From contig JAILWO010000002.1 in assembly GCA_025698895.1 (NCBI GenBank), positions 1 through 64,000 on the forward strand: DNA of 64,000 nucleotides, read 5' to 3'. The notes beneath the pieces were generated by a model. That model made no database searches. It saw only the letters and a list, made by a program, of their open reading frames with translations, and had not been told where the DNA came from. Shown here piece by piece: positions 45,285 through 56,590 of the stretch. Position 1 is the first letter of the stretch, and the number at the start of each line of letters is the position of its first letter. Made by a program: the position numbers and the translations under genes. The DNA is from Rhizobiaceae bacterium (GTDB taxonomy: Bacteria > Pseudomonadota > Alphaproteobacteria > Rhizobiales > Rhizobiaceae).

Positions 45285-45299
45285 TTCCGCCAGGCGGAA
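45285..45299. promoter_or_regulatory. Candidate IclR operator
   Basis: TTCCGCCAGGCGGAA is a perfect 15-bp palindrome with a single central base, the size and symmetry of IclR-family operators. It lies 21 bases upstream of the IclR start and 81 bases upstream of the TRAP permease start, inside their 117-bp divergent gap. Confidence 0.55.
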
Positions 45300-45320
45300 T
45301 CCTCGCTAGGGTCTTGGATC

Positions 45321-46106
45321 ATGCAAAAGAGCGTGACGATCAGGGCCCTGTCGCGCGGCCTCGCCGTACTCCAGGCCGTGCAGCGCGAGGCCGGTCTGTC
45401 CCTGCACGATCTGAGCCGCGTCACCGGCCTGGCGAAGCCGACGCTGGTGCGCATCCTTCGCACGCTGGAGAGCGAGGGTTATGTCCGGCGCGGGCTGACC
45501 GATCAGCTCTACCATGCCAATCTGCGCTCGGCCGCGACGGGAGAGGAATTGCAGCGCAGCGTCCTGACCGAGGTAGCGGCGCCCGTACTCGACCGGTTGT
45601 GCCAGGAGGTACTATGGCCGTCTGATCTGGCGGTCTATGGTGACGGCTACATGCACGTCCAGGAGACGTCGAGACGTCAGTCGCCCTTCATGATGAACCG
45701 CGCCGTCACCCGGTTCAGGATCCACATGCTTCAGTCGGGCATGGGACGGGCCTATCTGGCCTATTGCGATCCCGACAGCCAGGCCGCGATCATCGAGCGG
45801 CTGGCGAACTCCGACGATCCGCGCAACCGCCTGGCGAGGCGGCCGGCAAAGGTGATGGAGATGCTCGCCGGGATTCGCCGCAAGGGCTACGCGACGCGCG
45901 AGACCGGCTACTTCGTCACCCAGCCGATGGAAGCGCGAGTTAGCGCCATTGCGGTGCCAGTCATGGCCGGGGCGGAGGTTCTTGGTTCGATCAACCTGGT
46001 CTGGATTTCGCAGGCCGCAGGCGAGGAGCTGTTCGTGCGGCGCCACCTCGACCGTCTGGTCGAAGCCTCTGACGAAATCGCCCGCCGCTACGAGGCGCGG
46101 TCGTGA
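45321..46106 (+). CDS. IclR-family transcriptional regulator
   Basis: The 261-residue protein begins MQKSVTIRALSRGLAVLQAV, typical of the family; the upstream extension to 45261 is rejected. Winged helix: LSLHDLSRVTGLAKPTLVRILRTLESEGYVRRG. The C-terminal IclR effector domain includes ILHMLQSGMGRAYLAYC-like sequence and a final AVPVMAGAEVLGSINLVW. It probably represses the divergent TRAP-sulfatase operon through the palindrome at 45285. Confidence 0.92.
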   Translation: MQKSVTIRALSRGLAVLQAVQREAGLSLHDLSRVTGLAKPTLVRILRTLESEGYVRRGLTDQLYHANLRSAATGEELQRSVLTEVAAPVLDRLCQEVLWPSDLAVYGDGYMHVQETSRRQSPFMMNRAVTRFRIHMLQSGMGRAYLAYCDPDSQAAIIERLANSDDPRNRLARRPAKVMEMLAGIRRKGYATRETGYFVTQPMEARVSAIAVPVMAGAEVLGSINLVWISQAAGEELFVRRHLDRLVEASDEIARRYEARS

Positions 46107-46171
46107 TTGTCGGCGCTCCATCGAGGCTCCGGCCTCTTGCCAACCGCAACGGGCTCGCCCACACCGGCGCC

Positions 46172-46924
46172 ATGACTGCAGTTTCCGCCCGCCCGCGCCT
46201 TGATGACCTGCTGGTTACGCGAGGCTTCTACCCGTCCCGCTCGCGCGCCCGCGACGCCATCCTGCGCGGCGCGGTGTCGGTTGACGGCGTCGTGGTGATG
46301 CGGCCCGGCCGCGCCGTCGACGGCACTGCCTCGATCGCGCTGACCGATCCGGCCCGCGCCTATGTCGGTCGTGGGGCGCTCAAGCTGGCGGCCGGGCTTG
46401 ATGGCTTTTCGCTCTCGCCGGCCGGACTCGATTGTCTCGACGTCGGCGCTTCCACCGGCGGCTTCACCCAGCTCCTGCTCGAACGTGGCGCCGCCCATGT
46501 CACGGCGATCGATGTCGGCCACGGCCAGCTCGCACCGCAGCTCGCCGCCGATCCGCGTGTGACATCGCTGGAGGGACTGAACGCGCGAGACCTGAGGTTG
46601 GCCCACCTCAAGGTCGCGCCCGCCTTCCTCGCCGCCGACGTGTCCTTCATCTCCCTCAAGCTGGCCATGCCGGCGGCGCTGTCGCTTGCCGCGCCCGGCG
46701 CGGCCTGCATCCTTCTGGTCAAGCCGCAATTCGAGGCCGGCCGCGCGGCGATCGGCAAGGGCGGCCTGTTGCGCGATTCCGCGCTGGCCGAGAGGATCGC
46801 CGCCGATCTCGCCGCCTGGCTGGACGCTGAGCCCCGCTGGCGGGCGCTAGGCATCCTGCCGTCGCCGATCGAGGGCGGCAACGGCAATCGCGAGTTCCTG
46901 CTTGCCGGGACCAAGGACCGGTGA
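46172..46924 (+). CDS. tlyA: TlyA-family rRNA 2'-O-methyltransferase (hemolysin A-like)
   Basis: The 250-residue protein has an N-terminal S4 RNA-binding domain (RLDDLLVTRGFYPSRSRARDAILRGAVSVDG) and an FtsJ-like methyltransferase domain with the SAM motif LDVGASTGGFTQLLLERGA and KPQFEAGR. TlyA methylates 16S/23S rRNA cytidines and influences capreomycin sensitivity in mycobacteria. ATG 46172 is preferred over GTG 46103, which overlaps the IclR gene. The stop overlaps the next gene (TGATG). It normally follows dxs in this group. Confidence 0.92.
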   Translation: MTAVSARPRLDDLLVTRGFYPSRSRARDAILRGAVSVDGVVVMRPGRAVDGTASIALTDPARAYVGRGALKLAAGLDGFSLSPAGLDCLDVGASTGGFTQLLLERGAAHVTAIDVGHGQLAPQLAADPRVTSLEGLNARDLRLAHLKVAPAFLAADVSFISLKLAMPAALSLAAPGAACILLVKPQFEAGRAAIGKGGLLRDSALAERIAADLAAWLDAEPRWRALGILPSPIEGGNGNREFLLAGTKDR

Positions 46925-48177
46925 TGGCCGCCGGCACCCGTCTTGCGATCGAGCGGCTCGGCGCGCAGGGCGACGGCTTCGCCCGCACCGAATGCGGCCC
47001 GGTCCACGTCCCCTTCACGCTGCCGGGTGAGACCGTCACTGCCGCTGTCGAGCGTGATCGCGCTGCGCTCATCTCGGTGCTGGAACCATCGCCCCTGCGT
47101 ATCGAACCGAAATGCCGGCATTTCAGTACTTGCGGCGGCTGCGCGCTCCAGCACGTGGAAGAGGGCGCCTATCGCGCCTTCAAGCGCGATCGGGTCGTCG
47201 TCGAACTGGCCCGTGCCGGCGTCGAAGCCGAAGTCGCTGACCTTGTCCCCTGCGCGCCTGCCTCGCGCCGCCGGGTCGTGCTGGCGGCCCGCCGCACCGA
47301 GCGCGGCATGCTTCTCGGCTTCAACCGCGCCTTTTCCCACGAGATCGTCGACATCGCCGAGTGTCCGGTCGCCCTGCCGGCCATCATGGCGGCGCTGGAC
47401 GATATCCGCGCCGCCGCCACTCTGGTCGCCGCCACCCCGCGTGCCTTCCGCATCTCGGTCTCGGTCACTGCATCTGGCCTCGACCTTGCCTTCATCGGCT
47501 CCGGAAAGCTGGACGAAGGCGCCCGTCGGGCCGCCTCGGCGCATGCGTTGAAATCCGGCTTCGCGCGGCTATCGGTCGATGGCGAGATCGTGGTCGAGCC
47601 GGCGAAACCGCTCGTCATGGCCGGCAATGCCGCGGTGCTCGTTCCGCCGGCCGGCTTTCTTCAGGCAGTCGCCGAAACCGAGGCGAAAATGGCGGCCGCC
47701 GTCGCCGGCCATTTGGGCAGGGCCAGGCGCGTCGTCGATCTGTTCGCCGGCTCCGGGGCCTTCGCACTGAGGCTCGCCGTCCGCGCGCAGGTTCACGCCG
47801 TCGAAGGCGACGCAGCCGCGTTGGCCGCGCTCGATCGGGCCTTCCGCTCGACCTCAGGCCTGAAGAAGGTGACGGGCGAGCGCCGCGACCTTTTTCGCCG
47901 TCCGCTGACGCCGAAGGAACTCGGCCCGTTCGATGGTCTCGTCTTCGATCCGCCACGCGCCGGCGCCGAGGAGCAGTCGAAGCAGATCGCCCGCTCGGCC
48001 GTGCCGCTTGTCGCGGCGGTCTCCTGCAACCCCGTCACGCTGGCTCGCGACCTGAATATCCTCGTCGCCGGCGGCTACGAGATCGTTTCGATCACGCCTT
48101 TCGACCAGTTCCTGTGGTCGCCGCATGTCGAAACGGTCGCCTTGTTGCGCAGAAGCCGCCCAGGAAGGCGAAAGTGA
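46924..48177 (+). CDS. Class I SAM-dependent RNA m5U methyltransferase (RumA/RlmD-like)
   Basis: The 417-residue protein has a degenerate N-terminal TRAM-like barrel, an iron-sulfur motif C64-x5-C70-x2-C73 (KCRHFSTCGGCALQH) with a later Cys in IAECPVAL, SAM motif VVDLFAGSGAFALRLA, FDPPRAGAEEQ and the catalytic Cys in AAVSCNPVTLARD. It would make 5-methyluridine in 23S rRNA or tRNA. It is translationally coupled to tlyA. Confidence 0.92.
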   Translation: MAAGTRLAIERLGAQGDGFARTECGPVHVPFTLPGETVTAAVERDRAALISVLEPSPLRIEPKCRHFSTCGGCALQHVEEGAYRAFKRDRVVVELARAGVEAEVADLVPCAPASRRRVVLAARRTERGMLLGFNRAFSHEIVDIAECPVALPAIMAALDDIRAAATLVAATPRAFRISVSVTASGLDLAFIGSGKLDEGARRAASAHALKSGFARLSVDGEIVVEPAKPLVMAGNAAVLVPPAGFLQAVAETEAKMAAAVAGHLGRARRVVDLFAGSGAFALRLAVRAQVHAVEGDAAALAALDRAFRSTSGLKKVTGERRDLFRRPLTPKELGPFDGLVFDPPRAGAEEQSKQIARSAVPLVAAVSCNPVTLARDLNILVAGGYEIVSITPFDQFLWSPHVETVALLRRSRPGRRK

Positions 48178-48190
48178 ACATATCGGCTGA

Positions 48191-48913
48191 CTACTTTCGG
48201 TATCTATTTGGCTCGGCCAGCAGTCTTTCCACGTAGGCCGGCACGACCTGTGTGGCGCGGCCATGGATCGCCTCGTCGAAAAGCGTGATGCCTTCGGAGG
48301 GTTCGAGGTTGAGCTCGATCGTATGGGCACCCGAATCGCCGGCGATCTCCACGAAGCCGGCCGCCGGGTAGACATTGCCGCTCGTTCCCACCGAAATGAA
48401 CAGGTCGCAGCGCGACAGCGCCTCCCAGATTTCACCCATATGGTAGGGCATCTCGCCGAACCAGACCACGTCCGGCCTCATATGGCCGGTCGAGCCGCAG
48501 GCGGGGCAGGGGCTGAAGGCGTCCATGTCGCCAGGCCAGCCATGTCTCTGGCCACAGTTCCCGCACAGTCCGGAATCCAGTTTTCCGTGCATGTGCAACA
48601 GCTTGGTCGATCCCGCGCGCTCGTGCAGATCGTCTATGTTCTGCGTCACCAGCAGGAACTCGCCCCTGTGCTCGTGCTCCAGCCGCGCGAGCGCCTCATG
48701 CGCCGCGTTCGGCTTCACGCCAGCCAGCCCGCGCCGCCGCTCATTGTAGAAGCCATGGACCTTGAGGGGATTGCGCGCGAAGCCCTCGGGCGTCGCGACC
48801 TCGTTCATGTCATATCGGGACCAGATGCCGTCCTTGTCCCGAAATGTATCCACGCCCGATTCGGCCGAAATGCCGGCGCCCGTCAGCACAACGATGGACG
48901 GCGCTCCGCTCAT
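48191..48913 (-). CDS. cobB: NAD-dependent protein deacylase of the sirtuin family
   Basis: The 240-residue enzyme has GAGISAESGVDTFRDKDGIW, catalytic His109 in TKLLHMHG, TQNIDD, and four zinc cysteines (Cys117, 120, 136, 139). Tyr56 and Arg59 in HGFYNERRR form the Y-x-x-R motif of class III sirtuins that prefer succinyl/malonyl-lysine. It consumes NAD to remove acyl groups from protein lysines. It converges with the RNA methylase gene and lies upstream of nothing obviously co-functional. Confidence 0.94.
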   Translation of the reverse strand: MSGAPSIVVLTGAGISAESGVDTFRDKDGIWSRYDMNEVATPEGFARNPLKVHGFYNERRRGLAGVKPNAAHEALARLEHEHRGEFLLVTQNIDDLHERAGSTKLLHMHGKLDSGLCGNCGQRHGWPGDMDAFSPCPACGSTGHMRPDVVWFGEMPYHMGEIWEALSRCDLFISVGTSGNVYPAAGFVEIAGDSGAHTIELNLEPSEGITLFDEAIHGRATQVVPAYVERLLAEPNRYRK

Positions 48914-48959
48914 TTCCTCTCGCCGGTGCTGTCGCTGGAAACCGGGATCATGCCGGAAT

Positions 48960-50372
48960 TCACGCCTGCGTGCCGCCGACGGTCATCTGGTTCATCCTGA
49001 GATGCGGCTGGCCGACACCGACCGGCACGCCCTGGCCGGCCTTGCCGCACATACCGATCCCGGTGTCGAGCTTCATGTCGTTTCCGACCATCGAAACCCT
49101 GTGCATCGCGTCGGGACCGTTCCCGATCAGCATCGCACCCTTGATCGGTCGGCCCACCTTGCCGTCCTCGATCATGTAGGCTTCGGTGCATCCGAACACG
49201 AACTTGCCCGACGTGATGTCGACCTGTCCGCCGCCGAAGGAGACGGCGTAGATGCCCTTCTTCACCGAGGAGATGATCTCCTCGGGCGTGTGCTCGCCGC
49301 CGGTCATGTAGGTGTTGGTCATGCGCGGCATAGGCTCGTGCGCATAGGATTCGCGCCGTCCGTTTCCAGTCGCCTTCATGCCCATCAGCCGGGCATTCTG
49401 CCGGTCCTGCATATAGCCGACCAGCCTGCCGTCCTCGATCAGCACGTTTCGGCCCGATGGCGTGCCCTCGTCGTCGATCGTCAGCGAGCCGCGCCGCTCC
49501 GCGATCGTGCCGTCGTCGACCACGGTAACGCCCTTGGCCGCGACCTGCTGGCCCATGAGCCCCGAGAAGGCCGAAGTCTTCTTGCGGTTGAAATCGCCTT
49601 CCAGCCCGTGTCCGACTGCCTCGTGCAGCATCACCCCTGGCCAGCCGGATGAGAGCACGATGTCGAAGGTTCCGGCCGGCGCGGGCGCGGCGTCGAGATT
49701 GACCAGCGCCTGGCGCAGTGCCTCGTCGGCGGCGCGCCGCCAGCTCTCCTCGGCAAGAAATTCGCCGAAGCCCTTGCGGCCACCCATGCCGTATGACCCG
49801 GTCTCCTGCCGGTCGCCGTCGCCCACCACCACCGCGACATTGATCCGGACAAGCGGCCGAACGTCCCGCGCCACCCGGCCATCGGCGCGCACGATCTCCA
49901 CGACCTGCCACGATCCTGCGATCGAGGCCGTGACCTGGCGCACACGCTCGTCCATGTCGCGCAGATAGGCGTCGATCTTCGAAAGCAGCTTCGCCTTCGC
50001 CTCGAACTGCGGATCGGCGGTCGGGTTCGCATCGCCATAGAGACTGGCATTGGTGCCCGCGGGCGCAGCCGCCAGCGTGCCGGAATATCCGTCCTTGACC
50101 GCCGAGACGGCATCGGAGGCGCGCAGCAGCGCCGCATGCGACAATTCGCTGGAATGCGCATAGCCGGCCGCTTCGCCCGCGACCGCCCTCATGCCGAAGC
50201 CTTGATCGGTGTTGAAACTGGCCGTCTTCAATCGTCCATTGTCGAAGACGAGCGTCTCGCCTTCCCGATATTCGAGGAAGAGTTCGCCGTCGTCGGCGCC
50301 ATTGATCGTGTCGGCCACGATGCGGCGAATCTGCTCCTCGCCGATGTCGAAACGCTGCAGAAGGGTGATCAT
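48960..50372 (-). CDS. tldD: Metalloprotease TldD
   Basis: The 470-residue protein has the zinc motif HEAVGHGLEGD (250-260) and the conserved DDEGTPSGRNVLIEDGRLVGYM and GMCGKAGQGVPVGVGQP. TldD pairs with TldE/PmbA to form a protease chamber that processes unfolded peptides such as microcin B17 or CcdA. ATG 50372 is chosen; the frame extends to 50582 without family sequence. TldE is not in this window. Confidence 0.94.
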   Translation of the reverse strand: MITLLQRFDIGEEQIRRIVADTINGADDGELFLEYREGETLVFDNGRLKTASFNTDQGFGMRAVAGEAAGYAHSSELSHAALLRASDAVSAVKDGYSGTLAAAPAGTNASLYGDANPTADPQFEAKAKLLSKIDAYLRDMDERVRQVTASIAGSWQVVEIVRADGRVARDVRPLVRINVAVVVGDGDRQETGSYGMGGRKGFGEFLAEESWRRAADEALRQALVNLDAAPAPAGTFDIVLSSGWPGVMLHEAVGHGLEGDFNRKKTSAFSGLMGQQVAAKGVTVVDDGTIAERRGSLTIDDEGTPSGRNVLIEDGRLVGYMQDRQNARLMGMKATGNGRRESYAHEPMPRMTNTYMTGGEHTPEEIISSVKKGIYAVSFGGGQVDITSGKFVFGCTEAYMIEDGKVGRPIKGAMLIGNGPDAMHRVSMVGNDMKLDTGIGMCGKAGQGVPVGVGQPHLRMNQMTVGGTQA

Positions 50373-50454
50373 CGCGGTCTCGCTGTCTGGGAAGCTAGGG
50401 CCGGATGTAGGAGGTTCGGCGACGGCCGGCAATGCCGGCCCGGAATGTGAAGCG

Positions 50455-50979
50455 TCAGGGCAGGGCGGCGAAACCGTCCCCGAAACCCGCGAGGTCCACC
50501 GGAATCCCGATGCCTTCCTCGGGCGTCTGGAATACGATGAAAGTCGCCGACTCGCCGTTGCGCAGCGTCTCCAGAAGTTCATCCTCCAGGATCACCTCGG
50601 CGTAACAGCCGTCCTGGAAGCAGCGCACGAAATAGGCGCGGCCGATATCCTTGCCGTCGACATTGAGCCCGAGCCCGTTGGGCAGGAGAACGCCGAGCGG
50701 AGCGAGCACGCGCAGGATTTCGGCCTTGTTGTCGGCCGTGCGCAGCACCACCACCGACAGGCCGACCTCCGGCCGGTCCTCGGCAACGACGTTTTGCATC
50801 ATGGCGCACTGCTCGGAACTCGCGCCGGGCGGCGTGTCGCAGATGATGGACCAGGCGCCGTGCGTCGAGCGCACATCCCCGCCAGGCTGCTGGGCCAGGG
50901 CGGCGGTCGCGGCGAATCCGCCAAGGGCAAATGTCACGGCGATGCTGCCGAAGAAGGAGATGCTGCACCAGCTTGGCAT
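50455..50979 (-). CDS. Invasion-associated locus B (IalB)-family protein
   Basis: The 174-residue protein (start ATG 50979; alternative 51027) has a signal peptide ending AALAQQ and the IalB core: STHGAWSIICDTPPGASSEQCAMMQNVVAEDRPEVGLSVVVLRT, VLLPNGLGLNVDGKDIGRAYFVRCFQDGCYAEVILEDELLETLRNG. The paired cysteines suggest disulfides in the periplasm. IalB homologues aid erythrocyte entry in Bartonella, but in environmental rhizobia the role is unknown. It commonly sits next to ctaC in this order. Confidence 0.88.
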   Translation of the reverse strand: MPSWCSISFFGSIAVTFALGGFAATAALAQQPGGDVRSTHGAWSIICDTPPGASSEQCAMMQNVVAEDRPEVGLSVVVLRTADNKAEILRVLAPLGVLLPNGLGLNVDGKDIGRAYFVRCFQDGCYAEVILEDELLETLRNGESATFIVFQTPEEGIGIPVDLAGFGDGFAALP

Positions 50980-51309
50980 GAAGGCTCCGATGACGATTCG
51001 TCGCAATTTAACCCGCCCCGAGCGCAAGCGGAAGCTTGGGCAGTCGTCTCATCCGGCCCGGGATGCAATTGAACGCCGCTGTCACGACCAAATCCGGCAT
51101 AAATGCGACCCTGCGCCCAACGACGCCACCAACCCATTGTACGGCTAGATGCGTGAGGACCGTTCGCGCAAAAATGCCGCATCGCCCGTTTCCACGCCTT
51201 TCTTGCGGTCATGGGGAGAGTATGGTTTGAACGGCGCAAACTGGCGGGGGAATCTCCGCGCCGCAGGAGCGACCTGTTCCTGCATATCTATCCGGGAGAC
51301 GATGCGGGT

Positions 51310-52179
51310 ATGAAGAAGAACCTGATCACCCTTGCCGTCGTGGCGCTTTCGCTGTCGGCGGGGGCCGCGTTGGCCGCGCAGCCGGTGGACTGGCAGTTGA
51401 GCTTTCAACCCGCCGCCACGCCGATCATGGAAGAGATCCGCTGGTTCGAGCGCTACACGCTGTGGTTCATTGCTCCGATCACGCTGCTGGTGCTGGCGCT
51501 CCTGGCATGGGTGATCGTGAGGTATCGCGCCAGCGTTAACCCGGTGCCGTCACGGACCAGCCATAACACGGTGATCGAGGTGATCTGGACAGTGGGCCCG
51601 GTGGTGGTCCTGCTGTTTCTGGCGATACCCTCCTTCCAGCTCCTGACGGCGCAGCACACGCCTGACGAGGATCCGGCGCTGACGATCAAGGCGACTGGCA
51701 ACCAGTGGAACTGGGACTACGAATATCAGCTTGATGAGCCGGTCTCGTTCAATTCCGCCATGCTGCAAGAAGGGGACCGGGCCCAGTTCGGCAAGGAGGA
51801 CATGGCCGCCTATCCGCGGCTTCTGGCCGTCGACAACGAGGTGGTCGTGCCGGTCGACACGACGGTGCGCATGCTCGTGACGGCTTCGGACGTGCTGCAC
51901 GCATTCGCCATGCCTGCCTTCGGCATCAAAGTGGACGCCGTGCCTGGGCGCGTGAACGAGACCTGGTTCAAGGCCACGAAGGAAGGCCTCTATTACGGCC
52001 AGTGCTCCGAACTGTGTGGCAAGGACCATGCCTTCATGCCGATCGCCATCCGCGTCGTCGCGGCCGATCAGTACGAGGGTTGGCTGCAGACCGCGGCGAC
52101 CGACCTCGATGGCGCCTATCGCACCCTCATGGCCGAGATCGAAGAACAGAAGACCGAGGTTGCCGCCGCTGGCCAGTGA
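51310..52179 (+). CDS. ctaC: Cytochrome c oxidase subunit II
   Basis: The 289-residue protein starts at ATG 51310 with a signal peptide (MKKNLITLAVVALSLSAGAALA). Two membrane helices follow and then a cupredoxin domain with the CuA ligands in YYGQCSELCGKDHAFMPI, plus QWNWDYEY, the aromatic patch accepting electrons from cytochrome c. It is the first gene of the aa3 oxidase operon; 37 bases separate it from ctaD. Confidence 0.96.
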   Translation: MKKNLITLAVVALSLSAGAALAAQPVDWQLSFQPAATPIMEEIRWFERYTLWFIAPITLLVLALLAWVIVRYRASVNPVPSRTSHNTVIEVIWTVGPVVVLLFLAIPSFQLLTAQHTPDEDPALTIKATGNQWNWDYEYQLDEPVSFNSAMLQEGDRAQFGKEDMAAYPRLLAVDNEVVVPVDTTVRMLVTASDVLHAFAMPAFGIKVDAVPGRVNETWFKATKEGLYYGQCSELCGKDHAFMPIAIRVVAADQYEGWLQTAATDLDGAYRTLMAEIEEQKTEVAAAGQ

Positions 52180-52195
52180 GCCGTGGACGGCGTAG

Positions 52196-53875
<1,680 letters not shown>

Positions 53876-53952
53876 TCCGGCGACCTCGCGAAAGGAATGG
53901 GAGCCGCCGGGACCACCGGCGGCCCTGGCGATTGAAGGACCGAAACCGGCAA

Positions 53953-54885
53953 ATGGCCCTGGTTGACGACAGGCTCACGCACGACACCGGCATCCTCTTT
54001 TCAGAGGCCATGCCGGGCGACTATTTCGCGCTGCTCAAGCCGCGCGTGATGTCGCTCGTTGTGTTCACCGCCTTCGTCGGGCTCGTCGCCGCTCCGGTCT
54101 CCCTCAATCCCTTCATCACCGTGATCTCGGTACTGGCGATCGCTGTCGGCGCGGGCGCGTCGGGCGCGCTCAACATGTGGTACGACGCCGACATCGACAG
54201 GCTGATGGGGCGTACCGCGTCCCGTCCGATCCCGTCCGGTCGCGTCGCGCCGGGCCAAGCGCTCGCCTTCGGGCTGGTCCTGTCTGCCCTGTCGGTGATG
54301 ATGCTCGGGCTTGTCGCCAACTGGCTGGCCGCCTCGCTGCTGGCCTTTACCATCTTCTTCTACGCGGTCGTTTACACCATGTGGCTCAAGCGTTCGACGC
54401 CGCAAAACATCGTCATCGGCGGGGCCGCAGGCGCGTTCCCACCAATGATCGGCTGGGCCGCGGCGACGGGCGCCTTCGGCCTCGAGAGCATCCTGCTTTT
54501 CCTGGTGATCTTCCTGTGGACGCCGCCGCATTTCTGGGCGCTGGCGCTGTTCAAGCAGGCCGAATACGGTCGCGCGGGCATACCGATGATGCCCAATGTG
54601 GCCGGAGAGGCATCGACGCGCCGGCAGATTTTCGCCTATTCGCTTGTCACGGCCGCGGCCGGCGTCGCGCCGGCGGCGTTTGGGTTCGCCAGCGTCGCCT
54701 ACGGCATCGTGGCCACCGTGCTCAGCCTCGGCCTGGTCTGGTATGCGTGGAAGGTGATGCGCATGGACGCAAGCGACCGTGCCATGAAGCCCGCCAAGGC
54801 GCTGTTCGGCTATTCGCTGCTCTATCTCTTCGGGATCTTCGGCGCCTATCTCGTCGATGTCGTCGTCGCCCGGATCGGAGGCTGA
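53953..54885 (+). CDS. ctaB: Protoheme IX farnesyltransferase
   Basis: The 310-residue UbiA-family protein has eight or nine helices, prenyl-diphosphate motif [24 protein letters not shown] and second motif in [13 protein letters not shown]. It converts haem B to haem O for the oxidase. ATG 53953 is preferred to 53788, which lies in ctaD. It is part of the cta operon. Confidence 0.95.
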   Translation: MALVDDRLTHDTGILFSEAMPGDYFALLKPRVMSLVVFTAFVGLVAAPVSLNPFITVISVLAIAVGAGASGALNMWYDADIDRLMGRTASRPIPSGRVAPGQALAFGLVLSALSVMMLGLVANWLAASLLAFTIFFYAVVYTMWLKRSTPQNIVIGGAAGAFPPMIGWAAATGAFGLESILLFLVIFLWTPPHFWALALFKQAEYGRAGIPMMPNVAGEASTRRQIFAYSLVTAAAGVAPAAFGFASVAYGIVATVLSLGLVWYAWKVMRMDASDRAMKPAKALFGYSLLYLFGIFGAYLVDVVVARIGG

Positions 54886-54888
54886 GCC

Positions 54889-55059
54889 ATGGAAGGCCGG
54901 ATGTCCAGCGAGGCTCGCGTCACTCCTACCGACCGCCAGAAGAAGGCGCAGCGGGCGCGGTCGATCGCGATCGCCCTGTCGCTGATCGTCTTTGTGGTGG
55001 TCATGTACATCGTCACCATCGTGAAGATGGGCCCCGCAATCCTCGACAGGGCGCTGTGA
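54889..55059 (+). CDS. CoxF-like small membrane protein
   Basis: The frame encodes 56 residues: a basic N-terminus ([14 protein letters not shown]), one membrane helix ([23 protein letters not shown]) and a short tail. The position between ctaB and ctaG, three bases after ctaB and overlapping the ctaG start (TGATG), matches the CoxF gene of alphaproteobacterial oxidase operons. It is probably an assembly or accessory peptide. Confidence 0.85.
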   Translation: MEGRMSSEARVTPTDRQKKAQRARSIAIALSLIVFVVVMYIVTIVKMGPAILDRAL

Positions 55060-55679
55060 TGGCCAGGCAGGGCAATACAGTCGACAACGCCAGGGCGCGG
55101 ACCAACCGCGTCATCGCGCTTGCGTGCCTGGCCTTCTTCGGCGCGATGGTCGGCATGGCCTATGCGGCCGTGCCGCTTTACCAGCTGTTTTGTCAGGTCA
55201 CCGGTTACGGCGGCACGACCCAGCGCGTCGAGCAATATTCCGACACCATCCTCGACCGTGAAGTCACGGTACGCTTCGACGCCAACACGTCGGGCGGGCT
55301 TTCGTGGGAATTCCGGCCGAAGCAGCGCCAGGTGAAGGTCAGGATCGGCGAGACCGTGAAGGTTGAGTACGAGGCAAGAAACGTGTCTGCCCGACCCGCC
55401 AGTGGCCGGGCCAACTTCAACGTCTCCCCGCATCTTGCCGGTTCGTACTTCAACAAGGTGGAATGCTTCTGCTTCACCGACACGACCCTGCAGCCCGGGG
55501 AATCGATGGACATGCCGGTCGTGTTCTTCGTTGATCCCGCCATTGTCGAACAGCGCGAACTCGACGGGCTGCACTCGATTACGCTTTCCTATACTTTCTT
55601 CCCCATCGAGACCGACGAGCCCATGGCGGGTGCGCCGGCCTCCGGGGAGACCAAGACCGACACCACACTCGGGGGATGA
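55059..55679 (+). CDS. ctaG: Cytochrome c oxidase assembly protein CtaG/Cox11
   Basis: The 206-residue protein has an N-terminal membrane helix and the copper site [15 protein letters not shown] (C-F-C), plus the conserved YNVSPxxxGxYF-like segment [14 protein letters not shown]. It inserts copper into the CuB site of subunit I. It starts one base after the CoxF-like stop begins (overlap). Confidence 0.95.
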   Translation: MARQGNTVDNARARTNRVIALACLAFFGAMVGMAYAAVPLYQLFCQVTGYGGTTQRVEQYSDTILDREVTVRFDANTSGGLSWEFRPKQRQVKVRIGETVKVEYEARNVSARPASGRANFNVSPHLAGSYFNKVECFCFTDTTLQPGESMDMPVVFFVDPAIVEQRELDGLHSITLSYTFFPIETDEPMAGAPASGETKTDTTLGG

Positions 55680-55684
55680 CGCCC

Positions 55685-56572
55685 ATGGCGGACGGCCACG
55701 CAAAGCCTAATCACGACTATCACATCATCGACCCGAGCCCATGGCCGTTCATTGGCTCGGTGGGCGCGCTGATCATGGCCATTGGCGGCGTTGCCTGGAT
55801 GCAGGCCTTGAAGAGCGGGTCGCTGCCCCTCTTCGGCATCGATCTCGCTGCTGCCAATTTCTGGATCTTCGCCGTCGGCCTCGTCGTTGTGCTCTACACC
55901 ATGTTCGGCTGGTGGTCGGATACGATCAGGGAATCGCGCGAGGGCCATCATACCCGGGTCGTGTCGCTGCATCTTCGCTACGGCATGATCATGTTCATCG
56001 CCTCGGAGGTGATGTTCTTCGTGGCGTGGTTCTGGGCCTTCTTCGACGCCAGCCTCTATCCCGGCGACGCTGCGCAGGTCGCCCGCACCGAATACACCGG
56101 AGGCACCTGGCCGCCGGCCGGCATCGAGGTGCTCGATCCCTTCCACCTGCCGCTCTACAACACAGTCATCCTGCTCCTGTCGGGAACGACGGTCACATGG
56201 GCGCACCACGCCCTGCTGCACAACGACCGCAAGGGCCTTGTCTGGGGACTGGCGCTGACGGTGGCGCTCGGCGTGCTGTTCTCCTGCGTGCAGGTCTACG
56301 AGTACATGCACGCCCCCTTCGAGTTCTCGAACTCGATCTACGGCGCGACCTTCTTCATGGCCACGGGCTTCCATGGATTCCACGTCTTCGTCGGCACCAT
56401 CTTCCTTTTAGTATGCCTGTTCAGGGCGATGGCGGGCCAGTTCACGCCGGAGAAGCATTTCGGTTTCGAGGCGGCGGCCTGGTACTGGCACTTCGTCGAC
56501 GTGGTCTGGCTGTTCCTCTTCGTTGCCGTCTATGTATGGGCCTCGGCCGGCGCCACCATCGCCGCCCACTGA
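55685..56572 (+). CDS. ctaE: Cytochrome c oxidase subunit III
   Basis: The 295-residue membrane protein has seven helices and the signatures HDYHIIDPSPWPFIGS, FIASEVMFFVAWFWAFFDASLYP and FHGFHVFVGTIFL, ending WYWHFVDVVWLFLFVAVY. The start at ATG 55685 (MADGHAKPNHDYHI) fits homologues better than 55676. A strong terminator follows 18 bases after its stop. Confidence 0.96.
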   Translation: MADGHAKPNHDYHIIDPSPWPFIGSVGALIMAIGGVAWMQALKSGSLPLFGIDLAAANFWIFAVGLVVVLYTMFGWWSDTIRESREGHHTRVVSLHLRYGMIMFIASEVMFFVAWFWAFFDASLYPGDAAQVARTEYTGGTWPPAGIEVLDPFHLPLYNTVILLLSGTTVTWAHHALLHNDRKGLVWGLALTVALGVLFSCVQVYEYMHAPFEFSNSIYGATFFMATGFHGFHVFVGTIFLLVCLFRAMAGQFTPEKHFGFEAAAWYWHFVDVVWLFLFVAVYVWASAGATIAAH

Positions 56573-56590
56573 GACTCCGCATCATTGCCG

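Noticed and set aside
50424-50440. GGCCGGC-AAT-GCCGGCC hairpin between ialB and tldD as a terminator
   Set aside because: The stem is only 7 bp and has no T-run on either strand.
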